NCBI GenBank assembly: GCA_900170005.1
Contig: LT827128.1
Span: 620,001-684,000, forward strand
Length of the DNA: 64,000 bases
Direction of reading: 5' to 3'
Origin: Gordonibacter massiliensis (ex Traore et al. 2017)
GTDB lineage: Bacteria; Actinomycetota; Coriobacteriia; Coriobacteriales; Eggerthellaceae
Under the pieces are notes generated by a model. That model saw nothing but the letters and a program-made list of their open reading frames with translations. It ran no database searches and had not been told where the DNA came from. Every line of letters starts with the position of its first letter. Within the stretch, counting starts at the first letter, position 1. Of the stretch, positions 49,623 to 57,705 are shown in pieces. A program made the translations under genes and the position numbers.

Positions 49623-49631
49623 TGCTATAGT
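49623..49631 (+). promoter_or_regulatory. Extended -10 upstream of the RNA repeats
   Basis: TGCTATAGT, a TGn-type -10. It is followed by a small hairpin (GCATT/AATGC, 49640-49652) and later by CCGGGGTCC (about 49687-49695), which may be a decayed third copy of the tandem RNA unit. Confidence 0.45.
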
Positions 49632-49728
49632 TGGCGCATGCATTAAGAATGCACTGTGCAGGAAGGCGAGCGATCGTTCCCTTGGCCGGGGTCCGTTTCC
49701 TGATCGACGGGGAGGGGAGACGGCTGCC

Positions 49729-50871
49729 ATGGGCCATGAGGGGAACGAGGGCGGAAAAGCGTTTGACGACGCAGCCGATTGTGCTACACTGCAAAGCGAC
49801 AGTACCCCGCACGCCTCTCCCGGAAACGGTGAAGCGGACCAAGCGGGGTCGTTTTGTTTGTCCGGCGCGCCGGCTTCTTCCGATGATGCGTTGTATGGTA
49901 AACTCGTAGCCAACAGTACCCCGCACGCGCGCGTCAGCGACGCAGCGAACCAGGCGGGGTCATTTCATCTTCTCGATAATCCTGTCCTTTCCGTTTCTGA
50001 ACAGGTTGCGCATCTTCGCGGCAAGGGGTTGCTCGTGCCCTGCGAGGAGGAAGCCGTTTCGGGTTTAACGAGCGTGAACTACTATCGTCTGCGGGGCTAT
50101 TGGCTAACGCTCGAATCGAATGGGCGTTTCGGGCAAGATGTTGCTTTTCAAGATGTTTGGAATGTTATGCAGGTTGATTCTGGCTTGAGGAATTGGGTGA
50201 GTTCTGCCATCGAGCCGGTGGAGATAATGCTCCGCGCTCAATTCGCCCAACAGCTCGCCATGTTGCATGGGCCATATGCGCTCGAACGTTCAGAGCTGTT
50301 CAAGAATATTGATCGTTACAAAGGTTCGTTGGGAAGCTTGGATCGAGAGATCAAGCGAGCTTTACGCGACGGGGTTCCCTTCGTCGTTCATCATATGGAA
50401 AAGAACGGCGCATTGCCCGTATGGGCGGCTGTCGAAGTGGCTTCTCTCGGAACCTTATCCAAGCTGTACGGCAATTTGAAAGAAGCGTCTGCGCTGCGTG
50501 GGATTGCTTCGGCATTTGGTACCAAACCGTATTATCTTAAAAGCTGGATCGAGCATTTGACGTACGTGCGAAACGTCTGCGCCCATCACAGTAGATTCTA
50601 CAATCGGCTTATGACCAAGCGACCTGTTCTTTACCAAGAGGATAGGCCGTTTGGCGGAAAGAAGGAATTCCCCACCTTTCTTGTGCTGCGGCAGCTTCAT
50701 CTGCGCTCGTGGCCTCAAGCGTGGCCCGAGCGGTTCGCGCGGCTGTGCGAGATCGTGGACCGGTATCCCTCGGTCGATCTGGTGCCGATGGGGTTTCCGA
50801 AGAATTGGCGGACCGTTCTCGGTGCGGGTTTGGCCGAGGGCGGGACCGATAGGGCGAAGGAGCTGGCATGA
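49729..50871 (+). CDS. Abi_2 (AbiD/AbiF-type) HEPN protein
   Basis: 380 residues from ATG 49729 (GGAG 9 nt upstream); the Abi_2 domain proper begins near 49990 (LSVSEQVAHLRGKGLLV...VNYYRLRGYW). The HEPN ribonuclease motif R-x4-H is intact (VRNVCAHHSRFYNR), so it should cut RNA as in abortive-infection and toxin relatives. The first about 84 codons overlap two structured RNA units and are low-complexity, so the true start is uncertain: ATG 49516 (coupled to mfd), ATG 49729 and TTG 49891 are in frame, and none lies just before the domain. The final KELA-stop duplicates the mfd end. The body (50000-50700) is lower in GC than its neighbours, suggesting transfer. Confidence 0.85.
   Translation: MGHEGNEGGKAFDDAADCATLQSDSTPHASPGNGEADQAGSFCLSGAPASSDDALYGKLVANSTPHARVSDAANQAGSFHLLDNPVLSVSEQVAHLRGKGLLVPCEEEAVSGLTSVNYYRLRGYWLTLESNGRFGQDVAFQDVWNVMQVDSGLRNWVSSAIEPVEIMLRAQFAQQLAMLHGPYALERSELFKNIDRYKGSLGSLDREIKRALRDGVPFVVHHMEKNGALPVWAAVEVASLGTLSKLYGNLKEASALRGIASAFGTKPYYLKSWIEHLTYVRNVCAHHSRFYNRLMTKRPVLYQEDRPFGGKKEFPTFLVLRQLHLRSWPQAWPERFARLCEIVDRYPSVDLVPMGFPKNWRTVLGAGLAEGGTDRAKELA
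49797..49858 (+). ncRNA. Candidate structured RNA unit 1 upstream of the Abi_2 gene
   Basis: Promoter TTGACG (49763-49768), 16-bp spacer, TACACT (49785-49790) with TGn. The transcript would contain AGTACCCCGCACGC, a GAAA-capped hairpin (CCG-GAAA-CGG, 49820-49829), ACCAAGCGGGGTC, then GTTTTG. The outer stem ACCCCGC (49804-49810) pairs with GCGGGGT (49843-49849), forming an intrinsic-terminator-like end. Identical first 14 nt with unit 2. Confidence 0.65.
49911..49970 (+). ncRNA. Candidate structured RNA unit 2 upstream of the Abi_2 gene
   Basis: Extended -10 TGGTAAACT (49896-49904). AGTACCCCGCACGC (49915-49928) and ACCAGGCGGGGTC match unit 1; the outer stem is 49918-49924 with 49954-49960. 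The inner hairpin differs in sequence but is kept (GCGTC-AGC-GACGC, 49931-49943), which suggests selection on structure. The tail CATTTCATCTT is a weak terminator and would allow read-through into the Abi_2 domain. Confidence 0.65.
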
Positions 50872-50879
50872 GCGTGCGT
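50856..50879. repeat. 24-bp direct repeat, right copy (Abi_2 end / EamA start)
   Basis: Identical to 49504-49527. Both copies encode KELA-stop overlapped by ATG AGC GTG CGT. The intervening segment is about 1.33 kb and contains the whole RNA/Abi_2 unit. Confidence 0.9.
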
Positions 50880-51926
50880 TCGGTTCAAGGCAGCGAGTCG
50901 CCCGGCGCGGGCGTGCGGGTCGGCGCGCGCTTCTTCAAGCAACGGTTCTGGCGCGGGATCGTGTGCGCGCTCGTGGGCGCGGGGCTGTGGGGGTTCTCGG
51001 GGGCGTGCGCGCAATTCCTGCTGTCGAACTACGACATCACGCCGCCGTTTGTCACGGCCGTGCGCATGCTGGGCGCGGGCCTGCTGTTCCTCGTCGTGCT
51101 CGCGGTGCGGCAGCGCGAGCGGCTCGCGGCCATGCTGCGCGATAGGCGCACGGCGGGGCGGCTCGTGGTGTTCGGCGCGGTGGGCCTGTACCTGTGCCAG
51201 ATCACCTACGCCATCGTCATCGACTACACGAACGCGGGCACGGCCACGGTGCTGCAGTGCACGGGCATCGCGTTCGTCATGCTGTTCACCTGCGTCATCG
51301 GGCGCACGCTGCCGCGGGCGAAGGAGTTCGTCGGACTGGTGGCGGCCATGTTCGCCACGTGGCTCATCGCCACGCAGGGCGACCCGTCGGCGCTGTCGCT
51401 GCCGCTGCCGGGCTTGGTGTGGGGTATTGCGAACGGGCTGTCGGTGGCGTTTTACATCATGTACCCCAAAAGGCTCTTCGCCGAGTGGGGCAGCTTCGCG
51501 GTCACGGGCGTCGGCATGTTCGTGGGCGGCGTGGCGGCCGCGTTGGTGTGGCTGGCGGGCGGGCTCGTGGGCGGCCAGTCGCTCGCGCTGCCGACGCTCG
51601 ACGCGGCGGGGTTCCTCGTGTTCGGCCTCATCATCGTCGTGGGCACGTTCGCGGCGTTCGCGCTGTACCTGCACGGCGTGTCCATCGTGGGCTCGGTGAA
51701 GGGGAGCCTCTTGGGAGCCATCGAGCCGGTGAGCGCCACGCTGTTCTCCGCGCTGTGGCTGGGCACGGCGTTCTCGGGCGCCGACTGGGCGGGCTTCGTG
51801 CTCATGATAGCCATGATATTCCTGGTCACCGGCGAGAAGCCGCCCAAGGAGGAGAGCGGTGCCGCCGCGGTGGACGGCGCTGCGGCTTCGACGAAGATAC
51901 AAGACGGACGAGGAGGGGCGGCATGA
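50868..51926 (+). CDS. EamA/DMT-family transporter
   Basis: 352 residues with ten predicted spans and two EamA repeats (about 30-165: CALVGAGLWGFSGACAQFLL; about 180-315: GLVWGIANGLSVAFYIMYPKRL...GSVKGSLLGAIEPVSATLFSALWLG). Such proteins export metabolites or amino acids. The basic N-terminus (about 28 residues) is longer than usual. ATG 50868 overlaps the Abi_2 stop (ATGA). It overlaps the next gene by 4 nt (ATGA). Confidence 0.92.
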   Translation: MSVRSVQGSESPGAGVRVGARFFKQRFWRGIVCALVGAGLWGFSGACAQFLLSNYDITPPFVTAVRMLGAGLLFLVVLAVRQRERLAAMLRDRRTAGRLVVFGAVGLYLCQITYAIVIDYTNAGTATVLQCTGIAFVMLFTCVIGRTLPRAKEFVGLVAAMFATWLIATQGDPSALSLPLPGLVWGIANGLSVAFYIMYPKRLFAEWGSFAVTGVGMFVGGVAAALVWLAGGLVGGQSLALPTLDAAGFLVFGLIIVVGTFAAFALYLHGVSIVGSVKGSLLGAIEPVSATLFSALWLGTAFSGADWAGFVLMIAMIFLVTGEKPPKEESGAAAVDGAAASTKIQDGRGGAA

Positions 51927-52369
51927 TCAAGTACGTGCACACGAACGTCATCGCACGCGACCCGCAGCGGCTGGTCGCCTTTTACAAGAAGGCGCTCGGC
52001 TGCAAGAGCATCGGGGAGGAGCGCGATCTGCGCGGGGAGTGGCTCGACCGCATGACGGGCATTCCCGGAGCGCATCTCGTGGGCGAGCACCTGCTGCTTC
52101 CCGGTTACGGCGTCGACCATCCCACGCTCGAGGTTTTCTCCTACGACGAGATGGAGACGGCCAGCGACCCTCGGGTGAACCGCTGCGGCTTCGGGCACCT
52201 GGCGTTCGAGGTGGACGACGTGGAGCAGACGCTCGCGCTCATGAAGAGCGAGGGCGGCGGGCAGCTGGGAGAGGTCGTGCGTGCGGAGTACGAGGACGGC
52301 CGGCGCGCCGTGTTCGTGTACGCGACCGACTGCGAGGGCAACGTCGTCGAGCTGCAGAGCTGGCAGTAG
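51923..52369 (+). CDS. VOC/glyoxalase-family protein
   Basis: 148 residues with two beta-alpha-beta-beta-beta modules: MIKYVHTNVIARDPQRLVAFYKKALGCK and FGHLAFEVDDVEQTLALMKSEGG, ending in VFVYATDCEGNVVELQSWQ. The metal-ligand positions (His6, Glu in VVELQ) are present. Possible lyase or dioxygenase fold; substrate unknown. Translationally coupled to EamA. Confidence 0.9.
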   Translation: MIKYVHTNVIARDPQRLVAFYKKALGCKSIGEERDLRGEWLDRMTGIPGAHLVGEHLLLPGYGVDHPTLEVFSYDEMETASDPRVNRCGFGHLAFEVDDVEQTLALMKSEGGGQLGEVVRAEYEDGRRAVFVYATDCEGNVVELQSWQ

Positions 52370-52417
52370 GGGCGCGACGGCGGCGACGAGGGACGTTCGA
52401 GGGAAGGCGGTTTGGAT

Positions 52418-52894
52418 ATGGAAACGACGTTCAGGTACGCGGAGCGCGGCGACGAAGCGCTCATCTTGGAGTTCATCAAGGGGCTCGCGGAGTACGAGCA
52501 CCTGTCCGACGAGGTCACGGCGACCGAGGAGCTGTTGGAAGAGTGGATCTTCGACAAGGGCAAGGCGGAGGTGCTGTTCGTCCTGGCCGACGGGATCGAG
52601 GCGGGGTTCGCCCTGTTCTTCCACAACTTCTCGACGTTTTTGGGCAAGGCGGGCATCTACTTGGAGGACCTGTTCGTGAAGCCGGAGTTCCGCAGCCGCG
52701 GCTTGGGCAAGGCGCTGCTGAAGGAACTGGCCCGCATCGCGAACGAGCGCGGTTGCGGCAGGTTGGAGTGGTCGTGCCTCGATTGGAACCAGCCGAGCAT
52801 CGACTTCTACCTGGCCATGGGCGCCGAGCCCATGGACGGCTGGACCGTGTACCGCGTGGCCGGCGAGGGCCTGCGCCAGCTGCCCCAGCGGTAG
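52418..52894 (+). CDS. GNAT-family N-acetyltransferase
   Basis: 158 residues. Acetyl-CoA loop VKPEFRSRGLGKALLKELARIA (motif A, about 90-111) and LEWSCLDWNQPSIDFYLAMGA (motif B) resemble spermidine/thialysine acetyltransferases. The substrate is not determinable. ATG 52418 with GGAAGG upstream; TTG 52412 is an alternative. It lies 48 nt after the VOC gene on the same strand. Confidence 0.92.
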   Translation: METTFRYAERGDEALILEFIKGLAEYEHLSDEVTATEELLEEWIFDKGKAEVLFVLADGIEAGFALFFHNFSTFLGKAGIYLEDLFVKPEFRSRGLGKALLKELARIANERGCGRLEWSCLDWNQPSIDFYLAMGAEPMDGWTVYRVAGEGLRQLPQR

Positions 52895-53160
52895 GGAAAA
52901 CCTGCAAGGACGGGTTTGCGCTCTGGTTGGCCACGGCGGGTCGCCGCATGCCCGCGTTTGAGCGCATGGGTGCGTGGGCGCGGCCTCGGGCTCGATCGGC
53001 CGGCTTCGCGCTTGCCCTGGATGCTTTGTGTTCGTTGCCGCCTGCGCGCGGGCGAAAAGGGCTTGCAGATATACTAAACAATCGCGAAAGCTCGCGGCCG
53101 CCGGGTTCGACGCCTGCGTCGGCACCGGTTGCCATCCGATCGTAAGAGGAAGGTGCGAAC

Positions 53161-53712
53161 ATGGGTTTCGACGCGCTGATCGTCGTCGACATGCAGACCG
53201 CGCTGGTCGGTCGTCATCCCCGCAACGAGGGGGAGGTGGTCGACTCCATCGGCGAGCTTGCCCGCGCCTGCCGTGCGGCCGGCGTGCCCGTGCTGTACGT
53301 GCGCCACGACGGTGGGGCCGGCGACGAACTGGAGGCGGGAACGCCCGGTTGGGAGATCTGCGCCGAACTGGCTCCCCTCGAGGGCGAGCGCGTGTTCGAA
53401 AAGCGCTTCAACAGCGCGTTTCGCCAAACGCAGCTGCACGACCATCTGCAGCGCGTCGGGGCGCGTTCCCTCGTCATGTGCGGCATGCAGACGGAGTTCT
53501 GCTTCGACGTGTCGGTGAAGGTGGCCTTCGAGCTGGGCTACGAGGTTACGGTGCCGAAGGGATCCGTGACGACGTTCGACTCCGACTTCGCCGAAGGCGG
53601 CGCGCTGACGGCCTACTTCGAGGACCGCATCTGGAACGGCCGTTACGCGCGGGTGCTTCTCCTCGACGAGGTGCTGGCGGAATTGGAGTGCGGGCCGCGC
53701 GCGGACGGCTAG
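53161..53712 (+). CDS. Isochorismatase-family cysteine hydrolase
   Basis: 183 residues. The Asp-Lys-Cys triad is visible: Asp10 in LIVVDMQ, Lys in VFEKRFNSAF (about 81), Cys in MQTEFCFDVSV (about 119). The family covers nicotinamidase-like and amide hydrolases. AGAGGAAGG precedes ATG 53161; TATACT at 53070-53075 may be the -10. The 266-base gap before it shows nothing else. Confidence 0.92.
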   Translation: MGFDALIVVDMQTALVGRHPRNEGEVVDSIGELARACRAAGVPVLYVRHDGGAGDELEAGTPGWEICAELAPLEGERVFEKRFNSAFRQTQLHDHLQRVGARSLVMCGMQTEFCFDVSVKVAFELGYEVTVPKGSVTTFDSDFAEGGALTAYFEDRIWNGRYARVLLLDEVLAELECGPRADG

Positions 53713-53753
53713 GGCGGGCTCAAAGGCGGGACGCGCGCTCGGTGCCGGCCTCT

Positions 53754-54293
53754 TCACGTCCGCGCGGGAAACAGCTCGTCGGGTCGAAGCCCTTGCAGCG
53801 CGCGCAGGACGTGCAGGTCGCGGTCGACCCAGAAGCGGTACCCGCTCTCGAGCACGCGCTCGTTGCGGCGTATCGCCTGGTCGATGGACACGGTCGCCAC
53901 ATCGATCCCGTGAGCCGCCTCGCGAGCGTCCAGATGCTGGCCTGCCGCCTTGCGGGCTTCGCACACGAAGAAGCTGTTCATCTGGTGCAGGTTGACCGCT
54001 CCGAACCTCTCGTGCTGCCGCACGACCTCGACCGTGCACAGCCTTTCGATCGATTCCTCGGCTATGAGGAAGCCGGTTTCCTCCAGAACCTCGCGCACGA
54101 GCGTCTCGACGTCGCTTTCGCCGGGGTTCTTGCGCCCGCCGGGAAAGCCGAACTCGCCGTACTGGGGCGTGGTGATCATCGTGAGCGTTCCGTCGGCGTT
54201 GACGATCATGGCGCGCGACGCGTCTTGGTAGCGGTCGGCGAACCCCTGGTCCGCCGCGCCGATGACGATATCCGGTACGGGCATGCGGGTCAA
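53754..54293 (-). CDS. Nudix hydrolase
   Basis: 179 residues. Nudix box G-x5-E-x7-REVLEETGF is complete (about 52-74: GGRKNPGESD...REVLEETGFLIAEE). It hydrolyses a nucleoside-diphosphate-linked substrate. The TTG start at 54293 has AGGAGAAGG 6 nt upstream; ATG 54284 is an alternative. It is convergent with the isochorismatase gene. Confidence 0.9.
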   Translation of the reverse strand: MTRMPVPDIVIGAADQGFADRYQDASRAMIVNADGTLTMITTPQYGEFGFPGGRKNPGESDVETLVREVLEETGFLIAEESIERLCTVEVVRQHERFGAVNLHQMNSFFVCEARKAAGQHLDAREAAHGIDVATVSIDQAIRRNERVLESGYRFWVDRDLHVLRALQGLRPDELFPART

Positions 54294-54424
54294 AGCCTTC
54301 TCCTATCCGAGCTTTCCGGTGCGTCCTCTTTGCCGCTTCGAAAATACGAGTTTACCACGCGCGCCTGCCGAGGCCGAGCGTTTGGATATACTGGGGAATG
54401 CCGGATTCGAGAAAGGACGCTGCC

Positions 54425-55543
54425 ATGGGGCTGTTCGTGACGTTGGAGGACGCGGCTGCCGAGGAGACGGCCCGCCTACGGGACGCGGGCGCGCTCGCGC
54501 AGGAGGCGGGCGCTGCGGCGCACGGCGGGTCGCCTACGCGTTTGCGGGTGTTCGACCTGCACTGCGACACGCTCGACCGGCTGGCGTTCCACGGGGACGC
54601 GTCGGTGCCCGGCGGGTTCGCGGAGCACGACGCGCACGTGCCGGCCGGCCGCTTGGACACGCTTGCGGACAACGACGCGCACATCTCGCTCGCGCGCACG
54701 GCGGCGTACGATTGGTGCCAGTGCTTCGCGGCGTTCGTTCCCGACGAGGTGCGCGGCGATGTGGCTTGGGGGCTGTTCGGGCGCGTGCGCGTGGTATGGG
54801 AGCGCGAGCTCGAGCGGTGTGCCGACCGCCTCGCGCCCGCGCGGCGCATGGCCGACGTCGATGCGGCTCATGCCGCGGGCAGGACGGCGGGGCTGCTCAC
54901 GGTGGAGGGCGCGTCGTTCCTCGAAGACGACGGTGCGGCCGAAGCCCGCCTCGACGCGCTCGCCGAGGCGGGCGTGTGCATGGTCACGCTCACGTGGAAC
55001 GGCCCGAACGCGCTCGGCAGCGGCAACGACACGGAGGAGGGCCTGACGGCGTTCGGCCGCGCTTGCGTGCGCGAGCTGGAGCGCCGCGGCATCGTGGTGG
55101 ACGTGTCTCATCTCAACGTCGCGGGTTTCAAGGACGTGTGCGACGCGGCCGCGCGGCCGTTCGCCGCCTCCCACTCCAACGCGCGCGCCGTGTGCGAGCA
55201 CCCGCGCAATTTGGCCGACTGGCAGCTGCGCGAGCTGGCCGATCGGGGCGGCATCGTCGGCCTGAACTTCTGCCGGGACTTCTTGAGCGACGCGCACGCC
55301 GATCCCACGCCCGACGACGTGCTGCGTCACGTGGACCACGTGCTGGAGACGGCGGGCGAGGACGTGCTCGCGCTCGGCAGCGACTACGACGGCTGCGACG
55401 TGCCCAGCTGGCTCGATCCCTGCGACCAGGTGGGCGGCCTGCACGCGCTGCTCGCGCGCCAGTTCGGGCGCACGGTCGCCGACAAGGCGTTCTTCGACAA
55501 CGCGGCCGCGTTCTTCGCCCGCGCGGAGGCCCGTCAGGCATAA
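54425..55543 (+). CDS. Membrane dipeptidase-family (M19) metallopeptidase
   Basis: 372 residues of the renal dipeptidase fold. Zinc ligands: HxD in FDLHCDTLDRL (about 46), Glu in LLTVEGASFLED, His in VVDVSHLN and AASHSNARAV; Asp in ALGSDYDGCD. It hydrolyses dipeptides, including those with D-residues. No signal peptide is seen, so it should be cytoplasmic. ATG 54425 has AAAGGA upstream; TATACT at 54387-54392 is a -10. Confidence 0.92.
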   Translation: MGLFVTLEDAAAEETARLRDAGALAQEAGAAAHGGSPTRLRVFDLHCDTLDRLAFHGDASVPGGFAEHDAHVPAGRLDTLADNDAHISLARTAAYDWCQCFAAFVPDEVRGDVAWGLFGRVRVVWERELERCADRLAPARRMADVDAAHAAGRTAGLLTVEGASFLEDDGAAEARLDALAEAGVCMVTLTWNGPNALGSGNDTEEGLTAFGRACVRELERRGIVVDVSHLNVAGFKDVCDAAARPFAASHSNARAVCEHPRNLADWQLRELADRGGIVGLNFCRDFLSDAHADPTPDDVLRHVDHVLETAGEDVLALGSDYDGCDVPSWLDPCDQVGGLHALLARQFGRTVADKAFFDNAAAFFARAEARQA

Positions 55544-55692
55544 GGCATCGCGATGGGCCCGAGCTCGTCTTCGCCGGCTGCGTGGCGCATCGAAAGCGCT
55601 TGCCGCGGGTCGCGCGCCTCGGAAGGGGCGGTCACCGCCATGGACGTATCCGCAGCGATGCAAATGCGTTCGTGGATGCTTCATGGACGCGC

Positions 55693-55746
55693 TTGACGCG
55701 TATCCGGTTTCGGACTTAAATACCACAGGTACGAAATCGGACTTAA
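55693..55746 (+). promoter_or_regulatory. marR-MATE promoter with repeated sites
   Basis: TTGACG (55693-55698), 17-bp spacer, TTAAAT (55716-55721). TCGGACTTAA occurs twice, at 55710-55719 (over the -10) and 55737-55746 (past the start), the likely MarR sites. Confidence 0.65.
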
Positions 55747-55773
55747 GAATCGAGCAACGGAGGACGCGCCGCC

Positions 55774-56229
55774 ATGGACGCACGTATCGTTCGCGCCAAC
55801 CGCGAGTACGGCAGCCTGTATAGGAGCAGCAACGAGCTGTACCACCATATCGCCACGAAGATGGGCCTGTCCGACAGCGCCTTCGACATCCTGTACGCCT
55901 TGGACGGCTTGGGTGACGGCTGCCTGCAGAAAGACGTGTGCGCGGCTTCGGGCATGACGAAGCAGACGGTGAACACCTCGGTGCACAAGCTGGAGCGCGT
56001 GGGCGCCGTGGAACTGCGCGTCGAGCGCGGGCGCGGCACTCACCTCCACCTCACCGAAACGGGTCGCAAGCTGGTGGAGGCGTGCATCCGCCCGGTGGTG
56101 GATGCCGAGGAGGCCGCGTTCGCCGCGATGTCGCCCGAGGAATGCGAGGAGCTCTTGCGGCTCACCCGCGCCTATCTGGATCACCTGCGCGCGAAGGCGG
56201 AAGCGCTTCCGTATCCGGAAGGGTGGTGA
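55774..56229 (+). CDS. MarR-family transcriptional regulator
   Basis: 151 residues. Winged helix: LQKDVCAASGMTKQTVNTSVHKLERVGAVEL and wing RVERGRGTHLHLTETG. It is the first gene before a MATE exporter whose GTG start overlaps its stop. The repeated TCGGACTTAA sites in its promoter suggest autorepression of both genes. Confidence 0.92.
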   Translation: MDARIVRANREYGSLYRSSNELYHHIATKMGLSDSAFDILYALDGLGDGCLQKDVCAASGMTKQTVNTSVHKLERVGAVELRVERGRGTHLHLTETGRKLVEACIRPVVDAEEAAFAAMSPEECEELLRLTRAYLDHLRAKAEALPYPEGW

Positions 56230-57566
56230 TCGACGTGGCCATCAAGCTTTCGGACCACTTCTCCTACGGAAGGCTCGTGCGCTTCGCGCTGCCCTCCATC
56301 GCCATGATGATATTCACGTCCATCTACAGCGTGGTGGACGGCCTGTTCGTGTCCAACTTCGCCGGCAAAGAGGCGCTTGCGGCCGTGAACCTGGTGTTTC
56401 CGCTGGCCATGGGACTGGGCTCGGTGGGCTTCATGCTGGGCACGGGCGGCGCGGCCCTCGTGGCCAAGACGATGGGCGAGGGCGACGCCGTGCGGGCGAA
56501 CCGCCTGTTCAGCTTCATCTCGCTCGCGGCCGTGGCGGCGGGCGTGCTTCTGGCGGTGGTGGGCGTGGCCGTGCTGGAGCCGCTGCTCGCCGTGCTGGGC
56601 GCGCAGGGCTCGCTCATGGACCAGGGCCTTCTGTACGGGCGCATCCTCGTGGTGGCTCTGCCGCTGTTCATCGTGCAGAACGTGTTCCTGAGCTTCTTCA
56701 TCGCGGCCGAGAAGCCGCAGATGGGCCTCGTGGTGACGGTGGCGGCGGGCGTGACGAACATCGTGTTGGACTACCTGTTCATCGCGGTGATGGGCTGGGG
56801 CATCGCCGGTGCCGCGGCGGCCACCGCGGCCGGCCAGGCGCTCGCGGCCGTGGCGGCCGCCGCGTTCTTCGCGCGCAGCAAGACGAGCCGCCTGCGCTTC
56901 ACGCGCCCCCTCGCGGACTTCCGCGCGCTGGGAGCCGCCTGCGTGAACGGGTCCTCCGAGCTCATGACCGAGGTGGCGGCTTCGGTGGTGAGCATGCTGT
57001 ACAACTACCAGCTCATGATGCTGGCCGGTGCGGACGGCGTGGCGGCGTACGGCGTGATCATGTACGTGAACTTCATCTTCACGGCCGTGTTCTTCGGCTT
57101 CTCCATGGGAACGGGGCCGGTGGTGAGCTTCCATTACGGCGCGAAGAACCAGCCCGAGCTCAAAGGCCTGTTCAAGAAGAACATGCTGTTGGTGGGCGGC
57201 ACGGGCGCGGCCATGCTCGCGGCCTCCCAGCTGCTCGCCGGGCCGCTCGTGGGCGTGTTCGTGGGCTACGACCCCGAGCTCGCCGCCATGACGCTGCACG
57301 GGTTCCGCATCTACGCGGTGTCGTTTCTGGTGTGCGGGTTCAACATCTACGGCTCGGCGTTCTTCACCGCGCTCAACAACGGCAAGGTGTCGGCGCTCAT
57401 CTCGTTCATGCGCACGCTCGTGTTCGAGACGTCCACCGTCATGCTGCTGCCCTTGGCCTGGGGCATCGACGGCGTGTGGAGCGCCATCATCGTGGCGGAG
57501 GTCTGCGCCCTCGCGCTGACGACGGCTTTCCTAGTGGGCCTGCGGAAGCCGTACGGCTACGCGTAG
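56226..57566 (+). CDS. MATE-family efflux transporter
   Basis: 446 residues and 12 spans in two MatE repeats: LVRFALPSIAMMIFTSIYSVVDGLFVS and VNGSSELMTEVAASVVSMLYNYQLM. It exports drugs or metabolites using Na+ or H+. Start GTG 56226 overlaps the marR stop (GTGA), with GGAAGGG upstream; GTG 56235 is possible. Confidence 0.92.
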   Translation: MIDVAIKLSDHFSYGRLVRFALPSIAMMIFTSIYSVVDGLFVSNFAGKEALAAVNLVFPLAMGLGSVGFMLGTGGAALVAKTMGEGDAVRANRLFSFISLAAVAAGVLLAVVGVAVLEPLLAVLGAQGSLMDQGLLYGRILVVALPLFIVQNVFLSFFIAAEKPQMGLVVTVAAGVTNIVLDYLFIAVMGWGIAGAAAATAAGQALAAVAAAAFFARSKTSRLRFTRPLADFRALGAACVNGSSELMTEVAASVVSMLYNYQLMMLAGADGVAAYGVIMYVNFIFTAVFFGFSMGTGPVVSFHYGAKNQPELKGLFKKNMLLVGGTGAAMLAASQLLAGPLVGVFVGYDPELAAMTLHGFRIYAVSFLVCGFNIYGSAFFTALNNGKVSALISFMRTLVFETSTVMLLPLAWGIDGVWSAIIVAEVCALALTTAFLVGLRKPYGYA

Positions 57567-57636
57567 GGGGGCGGCCTGCGCGCGGGAAAGGCGATGTTCT
57601 TATCGGATGCGCCAGCTGCGGCGGGCTCGCTTTGCC

Positions 57637-57642
57637 TATAAT
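57637..57642 (+). promoter_or_regulatory. -10 of the membrane LuxR gene
   Basis: A perfect TATAAT in a GC-rich gap, 64 nt before ATG 57706. No clear -35. Confidence 0.55.
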
Positions 57643-57705
57643 GGCTGTCGTGCGTTGCCGGGGCACCCGGCGGACGCGGCGGCAAGGAGCGAAAGGGGCG
57701 GCGCG

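Noticed and set aside
49797-49970. CRISPR array at the tandem repeats before Abi_2
   Set aside because: Only two units, repeats are split into a 5' block and a 3' stem partner, spacing does not fit repeat-spacer units, and no cas gene is near.
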